A DNA stretch of 64,000 nucleotides from JAJTFA01 sp051715425 (GTDB lineage: Bacteria; Bacteroidota; Bacteroidia; UKL13-3): assembly GCA_051715425.1 (NCBI GenBank), contig JBPXJS010000038.1, forward strand, positions 160,497-224,496, read 5' to 3'. A model generated the notes under the pieces. It had not been told where the DNA came from. It did not search any database and saw only the letters and a list, made by a program, of their open reading frames with translations. Below, in pieces: positions 35,627-45,600 of the stretch; positions within the stretch are counted from its first letter, which is position 1; every line of letters begins with the position of its first letter. Position numbers and translations under genes: made by a program.

Positions 35627-35666
35627 AAAAGAGGCTGTTTCAGGAATTGAAACAGCCTCTTTTTTT
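35627..35666. terminator. Terminator after rny, probably bidirectional
   Basis: A 16-bp stem (AAAAGAGGCTGTTTCA / TGAAACAGCCTCTTTT) with a 5-base loop followed by a T-run; the convergent DUF3332 gene ends 20 bases away. Confidence 0.88.
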
Positions 35667-35685
35667 GATAATGCTCTGCGTTAAA

Positions 35686-36222
35686 TTAGTATTTGCTGCT
35701 GCAAAGGAATTCCGATGGCTTCATAAAAGCAGTTCCATCTTGCCTGTAATATATTACCTGACCATTTTGTTCAGTAGAAAACATTTTGGTGGAAGTTCCA
35801 TCTTTCAGCAGGTTCCATGACCCATCAACCGGATAATATATCATTGATAAAACCTGACCGGCATCTTTCCCTTCAAGCGTTTTGATATCAAGACGGTTTT
35901 GGGTAGCTGTTATTTCCACCTTTATTCCATTCTTCATTACGACCTGAGTCTCCTTTTCACCGGCCTTCATTGAAATTGGATTTGAGCCTGTCCAGAATTC
36001 TATTAAGTTTAAAACAAAATAATCAATAGTAACTGCAATTGGATAGACAAATGTGACATGCAAAGCCCAAAAGAGCACATTGTTTACGAATCGGTTATCT
36101 GTTGCCTTTTCGTTCCACTTATAAAGAGATTTTGTAACCTTCCAGGATCCCATGCAGGAAGACGTTAATAAAGAGACTGCTAACATCGTAACAGTAATAA
36201 AGGAAAATCTTCTCAGTTTCAT
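35686..36222 (-). CDS. DUF3332 family lipoprotein
   Basis: 178 residues with signal peptide and lipobox MKLRRFSFITVTMLAVSLLTSSC, followed by MGSWKVTKSLYKWNEKATDNRFVNNVLFWALHVTFVYPIAVTIDYFVLNLIEFWTG, the DUF3332 core with two hydrophobic stretches. The C-terminal half is a beta-rich domain. Function of the family is unknown. Diverges from a T9SS type B gene. Confidence 0.85.
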   Translation of the reverse strand: MKLRRFSFITVTMLAVSLLTSSCMGSWKVTKSLYKWNEKATDNRFVNNVLFWALHVTFVYPIAVTIDYFVLNLIEFWTGSNPISMKAGEKETQVVMKNGIKVEITATQNRLDIKTLEGKDAGQVLSMIYYPVDGSWNLLKDGTSTKMFSTEQNGQVIYYRQDGTAFMKPSEFLCSSKY

Positions 36223-36270
36223 TTGTATAATATTATGCTACAAGGTAATTTTTTTCATCAATTCTACCTA

Positions 36271-38688
36271 ATGCAACGGAAACTTGTTATATTGTGTCTG
36301 ATTTTAAAACCCTTAGGCCTGAAAAAACACCTCGCCATACTCGTATTTCTTTTGCAATTTGGAACCGTTAGTGCTACCCATATTGTTGGAGGTGCGTTTA
36401 CGTTAAAATGGATCAGCGGCAATCAATACCAGCTCACATTAAAGGTACTTAGAGATTGTATAAACGGAAGAGCAGAGTTTGATGACCCGGCCAGCGTTGC
36501 CATTTTTGATAAGAACACACATCAGATGAAGGCCTCTTATTCAATGAATTTTCTTAGCAGGCAAACCCTGAATTTTTTTGGTCCAAATTGTTCGAACCTG
36601 CCAACAACCTGCACCGAAGTAGGTTTATATACCCAAACCATTATCCTTAATCCGGCCACATTCAATAATTCAGCGGGATACTATTTTGCATACGAAAGGT
36701 GCTGCAGGAACCATATTATCCAAAATATTCTTAATCCGGAAGCCGCTTCTATTTCATTGTATATGGAAATTCCACCTCCGGCATTGATAAAAAATTCAAC
36801 CCCATATTTTACAAATAACCCAAATACCTTTTTGTGTATTGACAACCTGTTTACCTATAACCTCAACTTTAAAGACGATGACGGGGACTCCCTCTATTAT
36901 TCAATGGTTACACCCATCAATGGTTATGCTTCACAGGCAGAACCTAAGCCGGACTTACCACATGAAGGCCCGTATCCTACCATCAACTGGAGTGCCGGCT
37001 ATGGCGATAACAATTCCATACAGGGGGCACCACCTTTATCAATAAACCCGGCAACCGGAGAGTTAACGGTTAATCCCAAAACTCCCGGAGTGCACGTTGC
37101 CGCCATCAGGGTGGAGGAGTTCCGTTTTGGAAAAAAATTAGGTGAGGTTCGGCTGGAGTTACAGTTTTTTGTTACTACCTGTACACCTAATCCTGTTCCT
37201 GAAATAAGATTTGTTACCGAAACAGGGGCTCCAAGTCCTCCCAATATTGAAGTACAAATTCCCAATAAGATTTGTTTTGATATCGTTTCCAACGACCCAG
37301 AAGATTCGCTTGATATGGAAATTACCGGGCCATTACTCGACTCCAATTCTGCCTTTATGCCTAAGGTGGAACAAACACGTGTGAAAGGATCAAAAGAGGT
37401 TCGCACCAGATTTTGCTGGCAAACTGATTGCAGCATTACCGGAATAGGTCCTCAAACTTATACCATTAATGTAACAGATAACGGATGCCCCTTTCCTAAA
37501 ACCAACAAATCATCCTTTACGGTTACAGTTAAACCTATGCCTCTTGTATACAGTACAGACCTGCTTTGTATGTACCTTAGAGACAATCTTACCACCAGAT
37601 TTTATTTTGGAGATACGTCAAGCAATAACCCGTATTTCAGCCATTTTAATATTTACCGTGCCGTTGGTGAAACACCTTACTCACGCTATGATTCCATGGT
37701 AAAACCGTTCAGTGATTCCTATTTCGACTCCCTAACACCTGGATACCGCACCATCAATTATAGTTATATGATGCGTGCCGTAAATAAATGTGGTTTTGAA
37801 GGTGTTCCATCTGATACGCTTGGAACCCAGGACCAGCTGGTGGCCGAACCGCGGCAACAAAAGCTGATTACGGTAACGGTTGAAGAAAATAAACGACTTA
37901 AAATTATTTGGCCACAATCTCCTGAGAAAGACTTTGCCCAGTATTATTTGTACAAAACCAAAAGTGGTGATTCCTCTTATCAATTGATACAATCCTATTT
38001 TAAAATTGGTGATACCACTTACATGGATGAAGAGGTTAATGTTCACCAGCAATCATACTGCTATCACCTGATGATGCGCGATACCTGCGATAATATAAGT
38101 GTGACAGGTAAGCCTGCCTGCTCTATTTTGCTAAAAGGTATCTCTAATCCATTTGAGCACCGGCTAAGCTGGTCGGCTTATGATTTTTGGGATAATGGAA
38201 CAAAACATTATCAGATACAAAGGCAGGATCATGAAAATCCTTTTACCATTTTTTATACCGAAAAACCACAGAACCTGAACAAACTGGATGAGAACCTGAA
38301 CAGAAGATCGGGTATATACCAATATATTATTCAGGCCAATGAAGCGTATCCTGAAAGTGGATCTGAATATTATGGTGCTCAAAGTGTTTCAAACGAAATA
38401 ACCCTTATTCAATCTCCCCTGCTACATGTTCCAAATGCATTTACCGCCAATAATGATGGTGTAAATGATGAGTGGGGAATACGGGATGTATTTGTTAAAG
38501 ATTATTACTTAAGGGTATATAACCGCTGGGGACAGTTGGTATTTGAAACCCGCGACAAAGGCATCCAATGGACGGGCGAAGACTCGTCAACTAACAACAA
38601 ATCTGATGTTTACGTGTATCTGGTAAGTTATACCGGATGGGATGGCACCTCGGTAACCAAACGGGGAAACGTTACTTTACTCAGATAA
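36271..38688 (+). CDS. Gliding-motility-associated CTD (T9SS type B) protein
   Basis: About 805 residues from the ATG at 36271; an in-frame TTG at 36223 would extend it. After a hydrophobic signal (LAILVFLLQFGTVSA) the protein opens with HIVGGAFTLKWISGNQYQLTLKVLRDC, typical of large Bacteroidota adhesin-like proteins; Ig-like and Fn3-like segments follow, with many Cys. The last 85 residues form the type B sorting domain (HVPNAFTANNDGVNDEWGI...LRVYNRWGQLVFET...GDVYVYLVSY-like). Exported by the T9SS and attached at the surface. Function unknown, possibly adhesion. Confidence 0.92.
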   Translation: MQRKLVILCLILKPLGLKKHLAILVFLLQFGTVSATHIVGGAFTLKWISGNQYQLTLKVLRDCINGRAEFDDPASVAIFDKNTHQMKASYSMNFLSRQTLNFFGPNCSNLPTTCTEVGLYTQTIILNPATFNNSAGYYFAYERCCRNHIIQNILNPEAASISLYMEIPPPALIKNSTPYFTNNPNTFLCIDNLFTYNLNFKDDDGDSLYYSMVTPINGYASQAEPKPDLPHEGPYPTINWSAGYGDNNSIQGAPPLSINPATGELTVNPKTPGVHVAAIRVEEFRFGKKLGEVRLELQFFVTTCTPNPVPEIRFVTETGAPSPPNIEVQIPNKICFDIVSNDPEDSLDMEITGPLLDSNSAFMPKVEQTRVKGSKEVRTRFCWQTDCSITGIGPQTYTINVTDNGCPFPKTNKSSFTVTVKPMPLVYSTDLLCMYLRDNLTTRFYFGDTSSNNPYFSHFNIYRAVGETPYSRYDSMVKPFSDSYFDSLTPGYRTINYSYMMRAVNKCGFEGVPSDTLGTQDQLVAEPRQQKLITVTVEENKRLKIIWPQSPEKDFAQYYLYKTKSGDSSYQLIQSYFKIGDTTYMDEEVNVHQQSYCYHLMMRDTCDNISVTGKPACSILLKGISNPFEHRLSWSAYDFWDNGTKHYQIQRQDHENPFTIFYTEKPQNLNKLDENLNRRSGIYQYIIQANEAYPESGSEYYGAQSVSNEITLIQSPLLHVPNAFTANNDGVNDEWGIRDVFVKDYYLRVYNRWGQLVFETRDKGIQWTGEDSSTNNKSDVYVYLVSYTGWDGTSVTKRGNVTLLR

Positions 38689-38947
38689 TCAAACACTTAC
38701 AAATAAATAGTTTTTAAAATTCTCACCAGGCTTGCCTTTGGGCTGTGCATAAACCATGGCTTATCCACCACTACTCCACATTGCAAATGATTTTGTTAAT
38801 ATCACGTTGGTTTCAGGCTGCGGCTGTTAAAAACTAAAAACGCTTTTTTTATACATAAAGCCTGAATCAAAACGTAATTTTACTGGAAAGACTTCCTAAA
38901 AAAAAGGCACTGATTATTAATTATTTAAATAAAAAAATCACAATATT
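38689..38947. other. 259-base intergenic region with DnaA-box-like cluster and AT-rich stretch
   Basis: No gene above 25 codons. TGTGCATAA at 38744-38752 is a perfect minus-strand DnaA box, TTATCCACC at 38761-38769 is an 8/9 match in the other direction, and TACTCCACA around 38772-38780 is a weaker 7/9 match. From about 38895 to 38945 the sequence is almost purely A/T. TAATTTTA at about 38876-38883 is a one-mismatch promoter for the next gene. Confidence 0.5.
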
Positions 38948-39277
38948 ATGGCAGAAAAAGTAACCCTACTGGCTAAAAGAAAGAACATTCAAATTGCATT
39001 TGATTATTGCATGGATCACAAAATTCCCTTCGCAGTAAGCCCGAGGGGAATTTCCCCGGATGAATTTGAAATAGACCTGACAATCAACGAAATAAAACAA
39101 GCTGTAGCCTTGGGGATGTTTGCAAAAGACGTTAAATTTGAAGTCTTCGGATTGGGCGAAATGGCCAAGCCAAAAGCTACTTCTGGTGGTACAAAAAAGG
39201 CTGAAGTGAAAGAGAACGGAAACGCAGTTGAATTAGTGGGTAATGATCATTCCGCAGGTGCCCTTCTGAATTTCTAA
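38948..39277 (+). CDS. Small protein of unknown function
   Basis: 109 residues, no signal peptide. N-terminal half NIQIAFDYCMDHKIPFAVSPRGISPDEFEIDLTINEIKQAVALGMF is a compact alpha/beta segment; the C-terminal third is low-complexity (KPKATSGGTKKAEVKENGN). Not recognised. Flanked downstream by a bidirectional terminator and another small unknown gene on the opposite strand. The reading frame is complete and the codons look like the neighbours. Confidence 0.7.
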   Translation: MAEKVTLLAKRKNIQIAFDYCMDHKIPFAVSPRGISPDEFEIDLTINEIKQAVALGMFAKDVKFEVFGLGEMAKPKATSGGTKKAEVKENGNAVELVGNDHSAGALLNF

Positions 39278-39337
39278 TATCTGAAAAACTGAGCAACTTT
39301 GATTTAAGGTTGCCATGTTTTTGTTTGATTGATTACG

Positions 39338-39368
39338 CAAAAATGCCCCGCTGGTCGGGGCGTTTTTG
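39338..39368. terminator. Bidirectional terminator between two small genes
   Basis: Core stem GCCCCG / CGGGGC with a 5-base loop, extended by A-T pairs (CAAAAA / TTTTTG) on both sides; serves both convergent genes. Confidence 0.82.
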
Positions 39369-39647
39369 TTACAGTACTTTTAGCACACAGGAGGTCGGGA
39401 TAGAAACTCCGCCTTTAAACACAACAGTTTCATCTGTGGCTGCCCAAACGGTAGTTTCTACAAATTTTACCCCATCGTTGGTAACAAAATAAATAATCGA
39501 TTTTGCTTTATCCATATTACTTACCTTCATGGCATCCTCCAGGTTATTCTTTCTTTTAGCCCGTTGTTCGGGGGTTTCAAGCACATCATATGAAACAAAA
39601 TGAAGTGATGGTAAATCTTCTTTGTTTACCGGTTGTGCATTTTCCAT
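39369..39647 (-). CDS. Small protein of unknown function
   Basis: 92 residues, no signal peptide or membrane segment. Sequence MENAQPVNKEDLPSLHFVSYDV, then a basic helix ETPEQRAKRKNNLEDAMKVSNMDKAKS and a beta-rich end IIYFVTNDGVKFVETTVWAATDETVVFKGGVSIPTSCVLKV. I do not recognise a family; the C-terminal half could be a small five-stranded domain. Divergent to the SprT-like gene across 47 bases. Confidence 0.7.
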   Translation of the reverse strand: MENAQPVNKEDLPSLHFVSYDVLETPEQRAKRKNNLEDAMKVSNMDKAKSIIYFVTNDGVKFVETTVWAATDETVVFKGGVSIPTSCVLKVL

Positions 39648-39694
39648 AGGTTATTTTTTATGACAAGTTATAAAAAAATTGCTTCATTGCCATA

Positions 39695-40369
39695 GTGAAA
39701 TATCATTCCCTTATATCAGGTGAACTTACAGAGGAGCAACAACACCATAAAATGATGTTGATGAAAATCCTCAAGAGGTATATGCCTCCCAGGGCTGTTG
39801 AGTATTGCAGCGAGCTGATTATGCTGTATAAGTTGCATCTTCATATAGAGGTTGAGCGGCATGACAGACTTGGTGATTATAGCCCTCACCTTGGCAAAGG
39901 AAACAGGATTTCCATTAACCACAACCTGAATCCATATGATTTTCTGATAACCTTTATACATGAACTGGCTCACCATGTGGCATACAAAAAACATGGTCCC
40001 AAACATCAGGCACATGGCTTTGAATGGAAACAGGCGTTTAAAGATTGCATGCGCCCGTTTGTAATGCGCAGGATATTTCCGGCAGATATTGAAGCCCCAT
40101 TAATTAAACATATGCAATATCCGAAATACACCCATTCCGGAGATGCGGCTTTAATGAAAGCTTTAATGAAGTATGATAAAGAGAAACATACCCTGCTGGA
40201 ACAACTACCCGCTGGAGCTTTGTTCAGGCTGAGAAAAAATGGCAAAATCGTGATGAAAAAAGGAGAGGCCGTAAAGGATCATTTTATTTGTACAGAAACG
40301 GAGAGGGGAACCAAATACAAGGTGTTTGCTATTGCCAAGGTATTTCCGGCAGGCCTTCTTAAAAAGTAA
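39695..40369 (+). CDS. SprT-like zinc metalloprotease domain protein
   Basis: 224 residues from a GTG start; no suitable ATG is available upstream in frame. The active-site motif is FIHELAHHVAYKKHGPKHQAHGFEWK with the HExxH-type His89-Glu90-x2-His93 and a third His in the following loop, as in SprT/Spartan-type proteins. N-terminal half YCSELIMLYKLHLHIEVERHDRLGDYSPHLGKGNRISIN fits the SprT-like fold. The C-terminal 90 residues hold a basic region, GALFRLRKNGKIVMKKGEAVKDHFICTETERGTKYKVF, like a zinc-free version of the SprT ribbon. Acts in the cytoplasm; substrate not known. Stop overlaps the convergent M28 gene by 11 bases. Confidence 0.88.
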   Translation: MKYHSLISGELTEEQQHHKMMLMKILKRYMPPRAVEYCSELIMLYKLHLHIEVERHDRLGDYSPHLGKGNRISINHNLNPYDFLITFIHELAHHVAYKKHGPKHQAHGFEWKQAFKDCMRPFVMRRIFPADIEAPLIKHMQYPKYTHSGDAALMKALMKYDKEKHTLLEQLPAGALFRLRKNGKIVMKKGEAVKDHFICTETERGTKYKVFAIAKVFPAGLLKK

Positions 40370-41630
40370 CTTTCAACTTTTCTTCTTTTCCTTCTCTTAT
40401 TAAAATAAGTTCCGTTGATTCTCCTTTGGTAAACTTACCAAGGGCTTTCATATAAGTTTGCATATCACTAAGCTCTATTTCTCCCAGCTTAACCAATACA
40501 TCCCCTCTTTTAACTCCTGCATTTGATGCAGGTCTGCCCTGAGTAACACCATCCACCTTTACTCCTTTTCCTTCAAACAAATAATCGGGCATAATACCAA
40601 GGGTTACCTTAAAAGAAACTTTTGTGGCACTGTCTTCTTTGGTTGGTGTAAAAGCAAGTTTTGGTTCTGCATTAAGCTTACCAATTAGGGTATAAATATG
40701 CTTAATCACAGAAAGCTCGCCATCGTAATTAATTTTGAATTCATCATCTTCCGGTTTGTGATAATCATAATGCGTACCTGTAAAATAATGAAGGGCAGGA
40801 ACCTGAACATAATAAAACGAGGTATGATCAGATGAGCCTGTGCCTGATTCTGTATATTTTACTTTAAGCTGGTTTATATTTATTTCAGGCATCAACTTGT
40901 TCCAAACGGGTGAGGTTCCTGTTCCGCTAATGGCAAAACTTTGTTTGGTTGTATCCAGGCGGCCAACCATATCCATATTAATCATACAATTGAATTTTGC
41001 AATATCATGTGTTGGATTTTTTGTAAAATAGTTTGAACCAAGCAAACCCTCTTCTTCCCCGCTAAAAGCAATAAATAAAAAGTTATATGTTTTAAACGCT
41101 GATTTTTTAAGAATTCCTGCAAGTTCTATAAGAGCAGCCGTTCCGCTGGCATTATCATCGGCACCATTGTGTATCTTTATTTTCTCCTCTTTATTCTCCG
41201 GACGATAGGTAGATCCTCCATACTCATTATACCCTAAATGATCATAATGGGCTCCGATAACAATGGTATAAGCAGCGCCATTATCAATAAACCCAACCAC
41301 ATTATTTCCCTTAATTGGCTTGCCTGATGAATCGGCCGCAGATGCATGAGGATTAGCCAGATTTTTACGAATAAGAAACGGTTGAAGATACCCTTTGGTT
41401 CCGGCAGGGGTTATACCAGATTTCTTAAACCAACTGATGATGTAAGCATAAGCTTGCTTCTCTCCTTTTGATCCCACCAATCTTCCCTTAAGCTTATCAT
41501 CGGCCAGGTATCCGATATGCTTCTTCAGGTTAGAAATAATTTCTGCATCTGATACAGGCAGGGTTTGTGCGTATAAAAACCCATAAAAAAAGAAAGCAAT
41601 AATGGTTAGTTTAACGTGTAAAAATTTCAT
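40359..41630 (-). CDS. M28 family metallopeptidase with C-terminal PDZ domain
   Basis: About 423 residues from the ATG at 41630 (MKFLHVKLTIIAFFFYGFLYAQ, signal peptide); an ATG at 41669 is unlikely. The di-zinc aminopeptidase core is complete: GAHYDHLG, NGADDNASGTAALIE, FSGEEEGLLGS, INMDMVGR and SDHTSFY supply the expected metal ligands and the catalytic Glu. The last 90 residues (KVDGVTQGRPASNAGVKRGDVLVKLGE) are a PDZ domain. Likely a periplasmic or surface aminopeptidase. Overlaps the upstream permease gene by 20 bases, implying co-transcription. Confidence 0.95.
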   Translation of the reverse strand: MKFLHVKLTIIAFFFYGFLYAQTLPVSDAEIISNLKKHIGYLADDKLKGRLVGSKGEKQAYAYIISWFKKSGITPAGTKGYLQPFLIRKNLANPHASAADSSGKPIKGNNVVGFIDNGAAYTIVIGAHYDHLGYNEYGGSTYRPENKEEKIKIHNGADDNASGTAALIELAGILKKSAFKTYNFLFIAFSGEEEGLLGSNYFTKNPTHDIAKFNCMINMDMVGRLDTTKQSFAISGTGTSPVWNKLMPEININQLKVKYTESGTGSSDHTSFYYVQVPALHYFTGTHYDYHKPEDDEFKINYDGELSVIKHIYTLIGKLNAEPKLAFTPTKEDSATKVSFKVTLGIMPDYLFEGKGVKVDGVTQGRPASNAGVKRGDVLVKLGEIELSDMQTYMKALGKFTKGESTELILIREGKEEKLKVTF

Positions 41631-42432
41631 AAATGGTCTTAATAAATATGAGGCTGACAAAAATGGCAAATATGTTTCTGATTAACTGTGGTTTTATCAC
41701 ATGAGACATTTTAACTCCAACAGGAGTAAGAAAGATGGAAGCAAGCACCATAGGCAGAACAACAGGAAAAACAATATACCCTATCTGGTACTGATAAACA
41801 ACCTGTGCTTCCTCACCGCTAAGGTTATATATTCCTACAAACAAAGCAAACATTGGAATAACTCCATTTGAAACTGAGCTGGCCTTCTTAAAAGGTTGCT
41901 TTAACAAGTCGGTAAACACCGGTGTCATTACCACACCACCGCCTAAACCGGAAAAGGCTGTAACCAAACCCGCAAAAAAACCGGTAAGGCGGTATTTATT
42001 GCTGCTTATCTCTTTTTCTATATCGCTTATAACAGGTTTGGCCAAGAGCATTCTTAAAGAGATAATAAGGAGCATGGCCGCAAAAACATAATTAAAAACT
42101 TCTTTAGAATACCAGTTGCCATTGCGTATCAGGTATGTGATGAACAAAGCGGTTATAATACCCGGAATGGCGGTTTGTAAAATTTCTTTCGGATAAAAAT
42201 TGCCCGACTTATATTGTTTATATGAAGCTATACTCCCGGAAAAAAAAATGGTAAAAAGGGAGTTGGCCAATATTCCTTTTACCAGTGCACCCTGCTGCAG
42301 CCCCAGCCTGGATAAGAAATAATCCAATATGGGAATATAGATGATGCCGCCACCAACACCAAGGAAACCCGATATAAACCCTCCAACGGAGCCTAATAAA
42401 AAAATAATCAGGTAATCGTAAAAGTCTAACAT
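41611..42432 (-). CDS. TauE/SafE family sulfite exporter-like permease
   Basis: 273 residues, about eight hydrophobic segments. Two Gly-rich family motifs are visible: GGFISGFLGVGGGIIYIPIL near the N-terminus and GLVTAFSGLGGGVVMTPVFTD in the middle, the repeated signature of TauE/SafE proteins, which export sulfite or other anions. Substrate not determinable. It is the promoter-proximal gene of a two-gene unit with the M28 peptidase. Confidence 0.92.
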   Translation of the reverse strand: MLDFYDYLIIFLLGSVGGFISGFLGVGGGIIYIPILDYFLSRLGLQQGALVKGILANSLFTIFFSGSIASYKQYKSGNFYPKEILQTAIPGIITALFITYLIRNGNWYSKEVFNYVFAAMLLIISLRMLLAKPVISDIEKEISSNKYRLTGFFAGLVTAFSGLGGGVVMTPVFTDLLKQPFKKASSVSNGVIPMFALFVGIYNLSGEEAQVVYQYQIGYIVFPVVLPMVLASIFLTPVGVKMSHVIKPQLIRNIFAIFVSLIFIKTIYEIFTR

Positions 42433-42605
42433 GATTGGATTGCAAGTAATTGAATATTTATTAAATATGACAGCGATCCCAGCATCTATTTGCCTTTTGA
42501 ATAAATTACGGCTGGAAAACCTTGTTTATTAAGCTTTCATTAATTTTACACATACCTTGTTGTATATGGTTTGAGGTTAACCTACATTGCGTAAAATATT
42601 TGTTT

Positions 42606-45600
42606 ATGAGAAGTTTACACCAACTAACCTTCACCTTTATTCTCTGTATATGTTTAAGCCTAACTGCAAAAGGCCAAAAAATAATTACACAAACCGGAGT
42701 GTCTTATTTTGAGAATTTTGACGCTCTGGTTTCAACTGGCACAAGTTCTGTGATGCCGGTTGGCTGGCTCTTTTTTGAAAACGGAGGTAGCAGCACCACA
42801 ACTTATGCAGCGGATATTGGCTCATCAACAACAGGTAATACTTTCAGCTATGGCAGTGCCTCTTCATCTAACCGGGCATTAGGTGCGTTGGCAAGCGGTA
42901 CCACGCAACCCATTATCGGGGCACGTTTTGTAAACAATACTCCTTCGGTTATTACCAGTGTATCCATAAACTTTACCATGGAACAATGGAGAGCAGGCGG
43001 AAGAACTACAGCCGATACTTCTGTCTTTTTGTATGGAATAAATAATGGCTCATTAAACGGAGGTAGCTGGACCATTGATCATAACCTTACCCTTCAAAGC
43101 AAAATACTTGGAGGAAGCGCGCGGGCACTAATTGGCAATGATACCGCCAATCAACGCGGTTACACGTACACCATAACAGGCTTAACTATTAACGTAAACG
43201 ACACCCTCTACATCAAGTGGGCAGATATTAACGCTGCCGGTACCGATGACGGATTGGCTGTTGATAGTTTTTATATTACTTTTAACGGCAGCGGCATTGC
43301 GCCCCCACCTGCACTTTCGGCTCTCTCTTTTACCAATACAGGTCAAACTTCTGCCAGCATCAGTTGGAATAAACCATCCGGTTATGTAGATTCCCTTTTT
43401 ACCACCCTGGTATTTGTAAAGACGCAATCAGCAATTGTGCAAGGCACCATAAATATGAACGCAACAGGATACCTTGCTGATACCAATTTTTCTTCATCAT
43501 CCTCTTCCCGCTACCAGCATGACACAGCTGCACGTTGCATATATAATGGTGACGGTGTATCTGCAAATATCTCCAATCTGAATATGGGTACCGGTTATCA
43601 TGTACTTGGATATGTGGTGAGAATATCAGACTCCGCTTACTCATCGGCAACTATTACCAATGGTGCCACACAAAGTAATATTACCCCACCTGCCCCGCTG
43701 GCCACTATTGGAGCAGGAACCAAACCTTTAACACCAACCAGAATAGATTTGGCGTGGATTAAAAATGCCTATACCGACAGCATTCATACCGTCATTGTTT
43801 TTCTTAAAAAAGGAAGTGCCATTAATATTGGTGTTCCATCACTTCACCCTGCCTCCTATGTCTCAGATTCTTTATTTAACAGTACCTCCTCAGGCAGATA
43901 TCAGCATGATACAGCCGCAAGATGTATTTATAAAGGTGACGGAGCTGATGTGTATGTTGATGGTTTAGATCCGTCTTCAACATATTATGCTGCAGCTTTT
44001 GTGGTGCGCGATGCCGATTCATCATGGTCGAACGCGGTTACCGGAAGTTTTGCAACGCCAGGCTTACCACCTTCCCCTGTTACTAATTTAACCTTTACCG
44101 GAACACAGGTTACTGCCTCATTAATCAGCTGGACATTACCGGCAGGCTATAGTCAGGCACTAACCAATGTGGTTGTATTTGCAAAAGCAGATTCAGCCAT
44201 TCAGGGAAATACTCCGGTAAAAAATTATACTTCCTATACTGCAAATGGTGTGTTTGGTATTGGCTCCACACTCGAAACCGACAACCAGGCCTATTGCGTT
44301 TACAACGGTGATTTAAGCTCATTTACCATGAGCGGACTCATTTCTTCAAAAAAATATTACCTGAAGGCTTATGTGGTAAAACAATCCGATTCTCTTTATT
44401 CAACTGCCGATACCTTGGGCTTTTTTCAGCATTATGCTCCACCGCTTGCTGTATCATCAGTAAGTATGGCAGGGATAAACACTACCGGTGCAAAAATAAG
44501 CTGGACCAAACCTGCCAGTTACAAAAATAACGGATACACCACATTGGTATTTGTAAAAGCAGATCAGGCCGTAAATAACGGTACACCTGTTAAAAGTGTC
44601 ATCAGATATAATGCGTCTGCCTCATTCGGATCTGGCACCAAACTGGAAACAGACTCTTTAGCCTTTGCGGTATTCAGAGGGGATACCAACTTTGTTAATA
44701 TCAGCAACCTGAATAATACCAAAACTTATCATATTTCAATTTGGGTGGTAGAAGATTTTGATTCGGTGTATTCGTTTAATGCGGCAGGAAGCGGAAGCTC
44801 ACTACCTCCTCCGCAGCATTATCCGATTGGTACGGTAAATACGGTGAATCCGGTAACGGGTGTTCCTGATTCTTTAAACAAATCTGTTCTGCTAAGGGGA
44901 GTGGTTTATGGATTTAACCAACGATTCACTGGTTTACAATTTCTGATGAGAGATGCCACCGGAGGAATTCAGGTGCTGAGTACCACCAAAAATTTTGGAT
45001 ACAATAATGTACTTGAAGGTGATAGTATTGCCGCAAGTGGTGTAATTAGCCATTCCCGTGGCCAGATTCAATTAACAACGCTTGATACCGTGATTTTGGT
45101 TGCCAGAGGTAAGGCTATTAAAAACGCTGTAGTGGTAAATACCCTGAATGAAAATACCGAGAATGACCTGGTACGCCTCAATATGGTAAAATTTGTGACA
45201 CCTCCGGCTGGGAACAACTGGCCTACCAACAACACCAATATTCGCGTTATAAAAACCGGAACATTTGATACACTAACTATAAGAATAATTAGCACCAGTG
45301 CAATAGCAGGAACACCTTTACCTGGTTCTTCTGTTTTTTCCATTGTCGGAATGGGAGCTCAAACCAGCACAAGTACCAGTGTACCTTTTGCATTTGACGG
45401 GTATTATATCATACCACGCACGGCTTCAGACATTATTCCTTTTGACAGTTTGCAAGCTTTTGCATTAAACAGGCCATTACAAAATACCACTATTTCAGTT
45501 GACACAGGAAGTATTACCTTTAACTGGCAGCATGCAATACCGGCCAGTGGTGTGGCAAATCCAACATATACCTGGCTGTTAGATAGTGCCCGAGGGAATT

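Noticed and set aside
38689..38760. Minus-strand 20-codon frame starting MVYAQPKGKPGEN
   Set aside because: Very short, ends before the T9SS gene stop, lies over the DnaA-like boxes; no support for translation.
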